From the IMG/VR virus record IMGVR_UViG_3300044954_000071, positions 1-23,227 of that record: a stretch of DNA of 23,227 bases; one strand, 5' to 3'. This document shows positions 1 to 6,950 of the stretch, in pieces. The position numbers and the translations under genes are program-made. Numbering within the stretch: position 1 is the stretch's first letter; each line of letters begins with the position of its first letter. This stretch comes from a virus. The notes under the pieces are model-generated. The model was not told the origin of the DNA and ran no database searches. It worked only from the letters and a program-made list of their open reading frames with translations.

Positions 1-180
1 GGTACCGCTTGTACCACTTATACCACCACTGGTACCGCTTGTACCACTTGAACCGCTTGTACCACTGGTACCACCACTGGTACCGCTTGTACCACTTATA
101 CCACCACTTGTACCGCTTGTACCACTTAAACCGCTTGTACCGCTTGTACCGCCACTTGTACCGCTTGTACCGCTTGTACC
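1..180 (-). repeat. Gly-Thr-Ser collagen-like coding repeat with a 78-bp higher-order period
   Basis: The basic unit is 9 bp encoding G-T-S. Blocks of triplets separated by an extra Gly codon give a larger unit of 26 residues (78 bp). Bases 1-78 and 79-156 are near copies of each other, both starting GGTACCGCTTGTACCACTTA on the plus strand. The repeat runs off the left edge, so the total copy number is unknown. A plus-strand reading of the same bases gives only an artefactual Tyr/His/Leu-rich frame. Confidence 0.85.
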
Positions 181-342
181 CGCTGAATTGCATTCAATAG
201 ATTTTCTTAATTCGTCTATGATTTTCAAAAACGGTTTTAAACTAGAATCGTTTACTGACGATCTAGATTTTTTATAATCTTTAATTGCGTTATTTAATAA
301 ACAAGCTTCTGGAGGACATGTACTGTGGTTACAATTTGTCAT
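1..342 (-). CDS. Collagen-like repeat protein, probable tail fibre or virion surface protein (3' end cut off by window edge)
   Basis: The frame opens at an ATG (342-340) and stays open for 114 codons to the left edge, so only the N-terminal part is present. Residues 1-53 form a small non-repetitive head beginning MTNCNHSTCPPEAC, with four cysteines (positions 4, 9, 14, 51) and a helical stretch. From about residue 55 onward the protein is almost entirely Gly-Thr-Ser triplets, with occasional Leu, Ile or Ser in the middle position. Glycine at every third residue is the hallmark of a collagen-like triple helix, common in phage tail fibres and fibre-associated proteins. The register is broken regularly by an extra Gly. 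The start is preceded by an A/T-rich leader containing TTTATAATTATAAACA and no Shine-Dalgarno. It lies 69 bp beyond the end of the tail completion gene on the same strand. A surface or fibre role is inferred from composition and position. Confidence 0.75.
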   Translation of the reverse strand, partial: MTNCNHSTCPPEACLLNNAIKDYKKSRSSVNDSSLKPFLKIIDELRKSIECNSAGTSGTSGTSGGTSGTSGLSGTSGTSGGISGTSGTSGGTSGTSGSSGTSGTSGGISGTSGT

Positions 343-411
343 TGTTTATAATTATAAATTTGTAGTAGTAGTATATAAATTATATATATATATTTAAAAT
401 AAAATGCTAAA

Positions 412-1794
412 TTAAAGGGGATTAAACTTTGAAACAGGAATTCTTCGCCATTCTCCTGAACTATAAATATAAAAATAATTACTATCGTAACTTATCCAAC
501 CATCTTGTCCATAATCTGACGATTGATATGGAACTTGGTAATATATTTTTTCAGGAAATCTTTGAAATATTCTAAAAGCGGTATTAATTGGTCTGTTATT
601 TTTATTTGTGTATATTGGATTATCGTTGCAATCGTATCCGCTAATATATTGTTGCGTACTGTAATCATAATCAAAAGTAGAAATTTCTCTCTTTAGCCAT
701 CCCGCTGGATATTGGTATAAATAAATATAATTAGAATCGTATGACAACCACCCATTTTCTCCGTAATCGGTTATAGATTTTGGCGGTGGATGAAACTGTG
801 ATGTTATAATTTTCTGATCGGGTATCTTATTATATCCAGAATCGTTTTTAATATCTGGATTTTTAAGTTCAACGCCAATATTATCAACATAATCGAAGTC
901 GGTATTTTTATCCTTCAATACAGTAGTATCTTGATAATTTGTCAGTGAAATATCATCAAATGATTTTACAACTTGTTCGTCGAGTTTAATTTTACGAATT
1001 GTAAACAACTTACTTGTAGTATTCTTGACACCACTCATGCCAGAAACAATTGTATCGTTTAATAGGTAAGCGTTTACATTTAAATCAAATGTAGTTTTTA
1101 CATTGCGATCTTCGCCACCATTAACTTCTTGTTCGATGTTATAACTATCTACTCTAGCTCTAAACTTAAATCTTTCTCTATCGCCCCAATAATCTTTAGC
1201 CGCGTAGTTTATTTGTTCCAACAGTTTATTATTTTGATCAACATAATCAGTCCAAATTATACACTCGTAACTAATGTTTACATGATTTGGTAGAGAAACA
1301 CTGTAAATTTGTTTGGTAGGTTTGCTTCTAAAAACTCCTTTATTTAGTAAATCAAATCGATCATACTTATTTTTTTCAGTATAACTCATTAATGTTTGAT
1401 AACTCAAATAACGATTAAATGTTGCGAGGTCTTTATTATTTTCTACACTTTTTCTGCGAATCATAATAGCGGGCAACAATATTTTTCCTTGATTATCTCG
1501 TATATGACCATGCTGTTTCATAGCAAACCATCTTTCTGGGTTGCCATAAATTACAGGCACACCAACTACTTCTCCGTTATCCATAACTTGTAACTTTAAT
1601 ACGCTATTTAATGTATTAATAATTGCGTCATCTATGTCCGACAAAGCTATTGTTATGTTCTTTTGTGTATCTGTGTCACGGCGTACCGCGTTGGCGCGGT
1701 TATAATTAACTTTTACATCCGATTGATTATTATTTTTTTCAACTGGATTTGGCGAGTTATTTGGATTATTTACATTTGATGGACCCCACGACAT
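412..1794 (-). CDS. 15: Tail completion / sheath stabiliser protein, T4 gp15-like, with a duplicated C-terminal module
   Basis: In T4, gp15 forms the hexameric ring that caps the tail tube and sheath and joins the tail to the neck. Residues about 45-270 follow that family's pattern. An N-terminal helix (ITIALSDIDDAIINTL) is followed by VPVIYGNPERWFAM, the block LLPAIMIRR, a strand-rich block ending ISYECIIWTDYVDQNNKLLEQI, and FRARVDSYNIEQEVNGGEDRN. The first 40 residues are Asn-rich and disordered-looking. The protein (460 aa) is much longer than T4 gp15 (roughly 270 aa), because residues about 341-457 add two copies of a module with the pattern YG-x2-GW-x-SYDSNY-x-Y...W-x-R. The gene follows gp14 by 3 bp (1795-1797). 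Family assignment is by pattern and by synteny with gp13-gp14. The role of the C-terminal modules is unknown. Confidence 0.7.
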   Translation of the reverse strand: MSWGPSNVNNPNNSPNPVEKNNNQSDVKVNYNRANAVRRDTDTQKNITIALSDIDDAIINTLNSVLKLQVMDNGEVVGVPVIYGNPERWFAMKQHGHIRDNQGKILLPAIMIRRKSVENNKDLATFNRYLSYQTLMSYTEKNKYDRFDLLNKGVFRSKPTKQIYSVSLPNHVNISYECIIWTDYVDQNNKLLEQINYAAKDYWGDRERFKFRARVDSYNIEQEVNGGEDRNVKTTFDLNVNAYLLNDTIVSGMSGVKNTTSKLFTIRKIKLDEQVVKSFDDISLTNYQDTTVLKDKNTDFDYVDNIGVELKNPDIKNDSGYNKIPDQKIITSQFHPPPKSITDYGENGWLSYDSNYIYLYQYPAGWLKREISTFDYDYSTQQYISGYDCNDNPIYTNKNNRPINTAFRIFQRFPEKIYYQVPYQSSDYGQDGWISYDSNYFYIYSSGEWRRIPVSKFNPL

Positions 1795-1797
1795 AAA

Positions 1798-2376
1798 TTA
1801 TGTTTGTCTTTCTACGAGATTTAATTTGCTTAGTCTTGTATAATGAGTATTAACAATTAAACTCCAAGACTTATCTGGATGACCACCTAAAAATTGTTCT
1901 TGTACAACATTATCAATTTCATAAAACCTTTCATTGTATAATACAACATCCCCAATTTCAGGAAAAAAATTGGTGATTATACAATCACGCTCTCTGAATC
2001 TATAAACAACATCTTGTTTACGATCTGGACCGTACCCCTGATTTTCAGTGTTTATGTCACTTCGTTCAACCAAACAGCTCAAATCAATAGCAGGATAAAA
2101 TACCTTACCCTTATCACTACTACTTTCACCATAAATGTTGACTGTAGTTTCATATGTTGCAATCTTAAACACTTGTACGACGCACTCAATTATATCTCCA
2201 ACCAATTCACCATTTACAGATCCTAATAAATTCATATCTCGTCTGGAGAAATATCTACCCGGTAAATAACCACTAGTATTTGGACTATAAATGCCTATAT
2301 CTTTTCTTCCCCGCGTCCAAAACTCTTTGAACGCTGGATTTTGTTGTGGATATTGATTGGTAGTTGGTGCTGCCAT
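1798..2376 (-). CDS. 14: Neck protein, T4 gp14-like
   Basis: This 192-aa protein resembles the head-completion/neck proteins of marine T4-like phages. The key stretch is VNIYGESS followed by FYPAIDLSCLVERSD, then YRFRERDCI, EIGDVVLYNERFYEID and a terminal STHYTR-like block (here VNTHYTRLSKL). In T4, gp13 and gp14 assemble on the portal after packaging and form the neck to which the tail docks. It lies between gp13 and gp15 homologues with gaps of only 3 bp on either side, which supports the assignment. A clear Shine-Dalgarno (AGGA, coding strand, 2386-2383) sits 6 bases before the ATG, inside the last codons of gp13. This is one of only three strong sites seen in the window. Confidence 0.72.
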   Translation of the reverse strand: MAAPTTNQYPQQNPAFKEFWTRGRKDIGIYSPNTSGYLPGRYFSRRDMNLLGSVNGELVGDIIECVVQVFKIATYETTVNIYGESSSDKGKVFYPAIDLSCLVERSDINTENQGYGPDRKQDVVYRFRERDCIITNFFPEIGDVVLYNERFYEIDNVVQEQFLGGHPDKSWSLIVNTHYTRLSKLNLVERQT

Positions 2377-2379
2377 AAA

Positions 2380-3597
2380 TTATCCTATGTAAATACGCAA
2401 AGGCACTTTAGAAAGCATTTTTTGCATTTCATCACTTTCCTTGCCTTTATTTTCTAATTGATTTACACGCAAAGTTTTTTCCAACATATCTCTCAACTTC
2501 TCAAGCAATGTATCCTTTTCCTCCTTGGCTTCAGCCCGTAACTCCGCCCCATCCAATGTTACTTCACCACCTGGAATTGGTACGGTACTATATTTTTGAA
2601 GAATACGACCCAATGTTTCTTTGCAAAGTGCCAAGAAATACTTTTTAATCCATTGTTTACCGGCTTGATTTATCTTGCAATATTTACAATATTCATATGG
2701 TATATCACTAGGATCACTGATGTATTCATAACGAGAACCACTGGTAAAGTTTGTGATATTTTTATCACTTTCAATATAGTATTCAACCCAAACTCTTGTA
2801 TTTTCTGTTGGTATAGGAAATAGTCTCAATTGATTGTTACCTAACAACTCAAATCCGAAATGACTCTTACGAACCATATCATTGAACTCAATAGCTTGTA
2901 CTCTTTCTAAATCTTCGAATATAGGAGTCATCAAGAATTGTGTAGCCGGACTATAAGCACTAAATCCCATTTCTTGAAGTACATTACTATAACTCATACC
3001 GGTCATACTAAATGGGTCATAAATACGAGCAATAGCAGGCGGTCTATAATGAAATATTCTACGAACTTCAATTCGTGAACCTGTTATATGTTCAATATCA
3101 TTTCCAATTAATTGATTTAAGTTAAAGGTTTGATTTGTGTTTGATAAACTAGCAGTTATATCAAAATAACTCTTTCTAAGAGGTACTTCTCCGCCTACAA
3201 GTGCTTCACTACCATATTGTTTACTTAGTTGTACAACAAATGGTAAACCAGTGCCTTTAACTCCCAAACCAATTAAATTTTGATATTGATCTTGTGGTAA
3301 TCCTTGTACATTAATTAAGTTATTAACAATATTAAATTCGTTAATGACACGATTATATTCCAAGACAGATTCTTCAAAACATGCATAAAAATTGACATCA
3401 ATCATTTCAATGTCAACTATTGGATACCCCAATCTTTTTGCAGCCCACATAGCGCTACCACTACAGTCGTTTTCAAATGTAGATTCGCTTGCGGAACAGT
3501 CTTCGTTAAGATAATACCCGAAAGGTACACTGTCAGATGTTACAACACTGCCGCTTCCGGGCCATCTCACGCGATCTTGATCTAAATTAGCACTCAT
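2380..3597 (-). CDS. 13: Neck protein, T4 gp13-like
   Basis: This is a probable head-completion/neck protein acting at the portal after DNA packaging. The N-terminal third is specific to this phage group (Cys/Ser-rich around residues 30-50). Residues about 55-90 contain YPIVDIEMIDVNFYACFEES, matching the gp13 pattern of a hydrophobic strand followed by a helix with a conserved Tyr. The C-terminal quarter carries the most recognisable part: KQWIKKYFLALCKETLGRIL followed by VPIPGGEVTLDGAELRAEA and a charged helix. At 405 aa it is longer than T4 gp13 (about 309 aa). The start follows the exact motif ATATTTATAA by 3 bases, with no Shine-Dalgarno. The identification rests on the C-terminal pattern and on position directly before gp14 and gp15. 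Confidence 0.68.
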   Translation of the reverse strand: MSANLDQDRVRWPGSGSVVTSDSVPFGYYLNEDCSASESTFENDCSGSAMWAAKRLGYPIVDIEMIDVNFYACFEESVLEYNRVINEFNIVNNLINVQGLPQDQYQNLIGLGVKGTGLPFVVQLSKQYGSEALVGGEVPLRKSYFDITASLSNTNQTFNLNQLIGNDIEHITGSRIEVRRIFHYRPPAIARIYDPFSMTGMSYSNVLQEMGFSAYSPATQFLMTPIFEDLERVQAIEFNDMVRKSHFGFELLGNNQLRLFPIPTENTRVWVEYYIESDKNITNFTSGSRYEYISDPSDIPYEYCKYCKINQAGKQWIKKYFLALCKETLGRILQKYSTVPIPGGEVTLDGAELRAEAKEEKDTLLEKLRDMLEKTLRVNQLENKGKESDEMQKMLSKVPLRIYIG

Positions 3598-3600
3598 TAA

Positions 3601-3610
3601 TTATAAATAT
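3601..3610 (-). promoter_or_regulatory. Start-proximal motif ATATTTATAA, upstream of gp13
   Basis: The coding strand reads ATATTTATAA, then 3 bases, then the gp13 ATG (3597). The same 10-mer recurs before several other starts in the window. Its role is unproven: it could be an A/U-rich translation signal or part of a promoter. Confidence 0.5.
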
Positions 3611-3646
3611 CTTGTGGTTAAGATATATACTTTATAATCTGCCAAT

Positions 3647-4798
3647 TTAGTGTATTAATAACCAAGTTCCTATTACATCTGGTCTATTTGCACTTTCATC
3701 ACCATCCCCCGGTTTTACAATTACATTCCATTTTGGTTCTTTTCCAACAGGAATATTTTTCATTTCGTCGTAGGTAATAATGCTATCTTTAGAAACACTA
3801 TACTTTGTAGCCAATTTTTGTTTTAATGTATCTATAGCCTCAGGAGACTTAAATTGCATCTTGCCATCGGCATCTCTAACCAGCTTGCCACTATCATCCT
3901 TGAGGATCAAATCGGTAAACATTGGTTTTGGAACAACCGTTGAGTGTTTTGATGTTGCAAAGTTGATTTGTTTTTCTTGTTCTGGAGTTGCACCCATGCT
4001 AAAATTAATCAAGAAGTTTGATGGCTTTCGACCCAAAGAAACACCTGCTATCTTTGTATATGCATAAAAATCTACATTTGGAAAATCTCTAGCAACACTA
4101 TATGCTAAATCCACATATTCTGGGCTAAAGAAATCACCAGCATCGTGCCAACGAATTACAACCTTGGCGTCCTTCTTGGAAGACCTATTTACGGCAGATT
4201 GTATTTCAGACTCCAATTTAGCTTTAAATCCTTGTGGATTATTCAATAAAAAGTTCAACAATCTGGTTTGAGACATTGAACTTGATTTCCATTGTACATA
4301 ACCACCTTTTTTAGCATAACAATATACCTTACAAGCACCTGCGCCTGGACAAGTATCTACCACAACAAATTCTCCAGTCTTTTCGTTTACTGCTAGACCT
4401 TTAAGTGCTGATAATCCGATATTATAGAACATCAAATCTTGACCACCACTGTGTGAAATTTTCTCATTTTGTTTTAAAATCTTTTCTGGACGAGTTGTAA
4501 TAGCGGCCTTTAATTTATCCAAATCAAATTTACGATTATTTTCATCTTTGATTTCAATGTTGCCTCTATGTACATAGGGCATTGTATATTTATCTAATTT
4601 TGTCTTTTTACCAGATGCGGTTTTTGCAAGATATGCTTGCATTTCATCTGGGGTCATAGTTCTGGTAGTTGCACCCAACATATCTGCTTCATCCAACTCT
4701 TGTTGTACAAATTGATTCAATGAAACAACTGATGAAGCGGGCAGCCCTAGTCCTTCAAACATAGTAATTTCGTTTAGCAAATCTTTAAATTTAGTCAT
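3647..4798 (-). CDS. GP88-family protein with Cys cluster and capsid-targeting-like N-terminus
   Basis: Residues about 110-300 match what I recall of the phage 'Gene product 88' family, whose activity is unknown. Visible marks are VDTCPGAGACKVYCYAKK (Cys150, Cys156, Cys160), then a conserved helix with R and N residues. These are followed by VVIRWHDAGDFFSPEY (residues 213-228, with Arg216, His218, Asp219, Asp222) and FYAYTK. The close cysteines suggest a bound metal or iron-sulfur site, but this is inference. Residues 1-10 (MTKFKDLLNE) resemble the T4 capsid-targeting peptide, ending in L-N-E, a consensus site for the gp21 protease. The protein may therefore be packaged and trimmed. Coding-strand CTATTTATTTAAT precedes the ATG, with no Shine-Dalgarno. 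The gene lies between the cupin gene and gp13. Confidence 0.62.
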   Translation of the reverse strand: MTKFKDLLNEITMFEGLGLPASSVVSLNQFVQQELDEADMLGATTRTMTPDEMQAYLAKTASGKKTKLDKYTMPYVHRGNIEIKDENNRKFDLDKLKAAITTRPEKILKQNEKISHSGGQDLMFYNIGLSALKGLAVNEKTGEFVVVDTCPGAGACKVYCYAKKGGYVQWKSSSMSQTRLLNFLLNNPQGFKAKLESEIQSAVNRSSKKDAKVVIRWHDAGDFFSPEYVDLAYSVARDFPNVDFYAYTKIAGVSLGRKPSNFLINFSMGATPEQEKQINFATSKHSTVVPKPMFTDLILKDDSGKLVRDADGKMQFKSPEAIDTLKQKLATKYSVSKDSIITYDEMKNIPVGKEPKWNVIVKPGDGDESANRPDVIGTWLLIH

Positions 4799-4812
4799 AT
4801 TAAATAAATAGT

Positions 4813-5079
4813 TTATAATTTTGTTATTAGAACAATTAATTTCCCAGTTCCTTTTATTACACGATGATAAGTTTCTTTGGGTATAAAAAGTTTATCGTTC
4901 AACGGTTTTGGCAATTGATTGTCTAATTGAACTTGCCACCCACTATTTTCAACAACCTCTACAATACGATCTTCTTTATCAATGTGCCATTCCAATTCAT
5001 GTGTATCTACATCAACACTAAATTCTCTTATATACTGATTATTACCAACGGTTGTTTCTTTAAATGGTAAATCATTCAT
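4813..5079 (-). CDS. Small phage cupin-like protein
   Basis: From the ATG at 5079 this encodes 88 residues with a cupin-like small beta-barrel pattern. First motif: ELEWHIDKEDRIVEVVE (His32, Asp34, Glu36, Asp37). Second motif: LFIPKETYHRVIKG (His72, Arg73). Very similar small proteins are frequent in tailed phages and are usually unannotated; no activity is known to me. An in-frame ATG 45 bp further upstream (5124) would add 15 residues, but they overlap the beta-helix gene. Start 5079 forms the tight ATGA overlap (5079-5076) with that gene's TGA stop, so translational coupling is likely. GP88 lies 14 bp downstream. Confidence 0.68.
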   Translation of the reverse strand: MNDLPFKETTVGNNQYIREFSVDVDTHELEWHIDKEDRIVEVVENSGWQVQLDNQLPKPLNDKLFIPKETYHRVIKGTGKLIVLITKL

Positions 5080-6329
5080 TTGAATAAGTTCTTTATCCAT
5101 TCGATTAATCTTATAAACCAACATTTTTTCTTTGGTGGAATTGATATAGTAGATAAAAACTCATTATTTATCATTTTTATTTTATCATCACCCACGGAAT
5201 TCCCCCAAAAACAAAATAATTTTGTGCTTTCTTCGAATGCAGAGTTTAACTTACGATAACCTAACGTTACTTTATTTTTTGTTATTACTATATTTTTAAA
5301 ACCGGGATATTTGACATGATCAACATTAGGAGCGTTTACATATCCCACAAAATTAGAAACTATGGGTGGTTTGTTCCAATGCCAATAACAATCTCCTATA
5401 GAAAGATTGATTTTATTTTCATCAAGAACTAAATTTTTATTAAAACTTATTTGGTTAGAATTATCCCAGTGTTGACATGACATTTGAAGAAATTGCCAAA
5501 CATTATCGGCGGTATTATTTTTTATAATAAAATCTTCATTGGTCCAACTATCCATATAGATACATGAGCCTTGAAAATTAATAAAATTATTATCTATAAT
5601 TTTAGCATTTTTTGTATTTCCAATTGAAATTCCATGTAACGGACTTTGTTGATTTATAACATTAAAATCCATATTTTCAAATACATTACCTTTTACTAAA
5701 GTGTCTACGCCACCAACTGCGACAACTGTATTTTCGGGAACATGGTTAGTTGTGCTGTTAGATTTTCTTCCCGGCAATGTAAAATAATTATCAATTATTT
5801 GTGTTCCTCTACCATCATTGTTTATAGGTCCGATTATAATCTGAAAACACTCATGTAAGTCTTTAGAACCAACTCCAAAATTTATAAATTTACAACTTTT
5901 TACAATGTTATTTTCTCCTCTAATTCTAATACCCATCAATGTTGCGGTGCTTCTATTCTTTTCATAATTGCCGTCAAATGTTATACCTTCAATCAAATTA
6001 TCATCACAACTTTCATCCCAATTGGTTGTGACCATTACTATTACATCTTTTGGTTCATCAAACAAATATGCAGCATGACAATTGTCGATCCATTTTAATA
6101 TTGTTTTATCTCTACCTGTTCCGATTATTTTAATTTTATGTTTTCTATTCCACCCCCAACAAATACTACTATCACTCCATACATGGCCCAGATTCCAATT
6201 TTTATCATTTCTTCCGATAATATGAGTACCTTCACTTATGTAACATTCGCCTGTAAGATCTATACATTTATTAATATAGGGTGCAATATTTTCACCTAAC
6301 TTATAACCGTAATATTCTGGCGTATTCAT
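5076..6329 (-). CDS. Right-handed beta-helix (pectate-lyase-like fold) protein, possible tail spike
   Basis: This is a 417-residue protein when started at the ATG at 6329, which lies 5 bases after the stop of the preceding gene. A longer frame from 6398 would overlap that gene by 64 bp and adds an unrelated Gln/Arg-rich stretch, so I reject it. The body has repeated short turns typical of parallel beta-helices: NLIEGITFDG, NIVKSCKFINFG, TQIIDNYF, TLVKGNVFENM, AKIIDNNFINF, FIIKNNTADN, IVITKNKV and IKMINNEF, at roughly 22-30 residue spacing. This fold is used by phage tail spikes, polysaccharide lyases and epimerases. No catalytic residues can be assigned. The last 18 residues (KKKCWFIRLIEWIKNLFK) form a basic amphipathic helix that could bind membrane or partner. 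The gene is coupled to the cupin gene by an ATGA overlap. Confidence 0.65.
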   Translation of the reverse strand: MNTPEYYGYKLGENIAPYINKCIDLTGECYISEGTHIIGRNDKNWNLGHVWSDSSICWGWNRKHKIKIIGTGRDKTILKWIDNCHAAYLFDEPKDVIVMVTTNWDESCDDNLIEGITFDGNYEKNRSTATLMGIRIRGENNIVKSCKFINFGVGSKDLHECFQIIIGPINNDGRGTQIIDNYFTLPGRKSNSTTNHVPENTVVAVGGVDTLVKGNVFENMDFNVINQQSPLHGISIGNTKNAKIIDNNFINFQGSCIYMDSWTNEDFIIKNNTADNVWQFLQMSCQHWDNSNQISFNKNLVLDENKINLSIGDCYWHWNKPPIVSNFVGYVNAPNVDHVKYPGFKNIVITKNKVTLGYRKLNSAFEESTKLFCFWGNSVGDDKIKMINNEFLSTISIPPKKKCWFIRLIEWIKNLFK

Positions 6330-6334
6330 AAAAT

Positions 6335-6937
6335 TTACCAGTAAAGACCTTTGCCTTTGTTGCCCAGACTTTTGATTCTGTGACTGCGGCAACTCCAATA
6401 GCCAGCCGTTGTACGATCTTTCTTTTGGCTACATTTGTGTCTAGCAGCAAAACTTTTACGACGAGCTTTGCTTCTACCTCTTACTCTTAAATTTGGGTCA
6501 CCAAATGTTACTTTTTTTACATTCCCATTCTTAGATTTTACATACACCGCATACTTCTTTGGACCGCCTGGAGTTCTAAATGGACGATTTAGATGTACTG
6601 TGCGACCTCTGTGTTTGAGTTCCATCAATATATCTTCTTCTATTTCAATAGGTGTATCCAAATACACTTCTCTGCCTTCAAAGATTTCTTTTTTACCCAA
6701 ATCACTCTCCACCAATTCAGCATCTGGATCACACAATTCAATTTGGTTGTTGAAATATAAAGTACGAACTTCTTCCAACAACTCAAAATAACTGTCGCTA
6801 TAAGTTCTAAAAATGTTTTCACTTAATGGTATTTGTTTTTCTAAGTGATATTTCAAATTGTCACTCACCAAAACATTTTGCAATAAATACATCGGACACA
6901 ATTTATCACTTTCTAGTAAATCTTTGAATCGTATCAT
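6335..6937 (-). CDS. Conserved T4-like phage protein with basic C-terminus and capsid-targeting-like N-terminus
   Basis: The C-terminal 90 residues belong to a family I recognise from many large tailed phages but cannot name. It contains LNRPFRTPGGPKKYAVYVK, then VKKVTFGDPNLRVRG, KARRKSFAARHKC and TTAGYWSCRSHRI. This half is strongly basic (Arg/Lys/His) with two or three conserved Cys/His positions and could bind DNA or RNA. The N-terminal half is acidic and helical. Residues 1-9 are MIRFKDLLE, close to the GP88 protein's MTKFKDLLNE and ending in an L-x-E site that gp21-type proteases cut. It may be an internal head protein. The start follows the motif ATATTTATAA by 3 bases; that motif overlaps the stop of the upstream lipoprotein gene (TAT-TTA-TAA). 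Confidence 0.65.
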   Translation of the reverse strand: MIRFKDLLESDKLCPMYLLQNVLVSDNLKYHLEKQIPLSENIFRTYSDSYFELLEEVRTLYFNNQIELCDPDAELVESDLGKKEIFEGREVYLDTPIEIEEDILMELKHRGRTVHLNRPFRTPGGPKKYAVYVKSKNGNVKKVTFGDPNLRVRGRSKARRKSFAARHKCSQKKDRTTAGYWSCRSHRIKSLGNKGKGLYW

Positions 6938-6940
6938 ACG

Positions 6941-6950
6941 TTATAAATAT
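6941..6950 (-). promoter_or_regulatory. Start-proximal motif ATATTTATAA, upstream of the conserved basic protein
   Basis: The coding strand reads ATATTTATAA, then CGT, then ATG (6937). The last codons and the stop of the lipoprotein gene lie inside the motif, so it cannot be free intergenic filler alone. Confidence 0.5.

Noticed and set aside
1-180. CRISPR-like spacing of repeats at the left edge
   Set aside because: The repeats are contiguous 9-bp codon triplets in a coding frame, without spacers.
9-200. Plus-strand frame rich in Tyr, His and Leu
   Set aside because: It is the antisense reading of the Gly-Thr-Ser repeat; the minus-strand frame has a proper start, a non-repetitive head and a known type of repeat.
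3602-3609. TATAAATA on the plus strand as a T4-type late promoter
   Set aside because: Each such box points away from the gene it precedes, into the antisense of the neighbouring gene, so it is better read as the complement of the start-proximal motif.
6330-6398. Longer start for the beta-helix protein
   Set aside because: It overlaps the conserved C-terminus of the preceding gene, and the ATG at 6329 lies 5 bases after that gene's stop.
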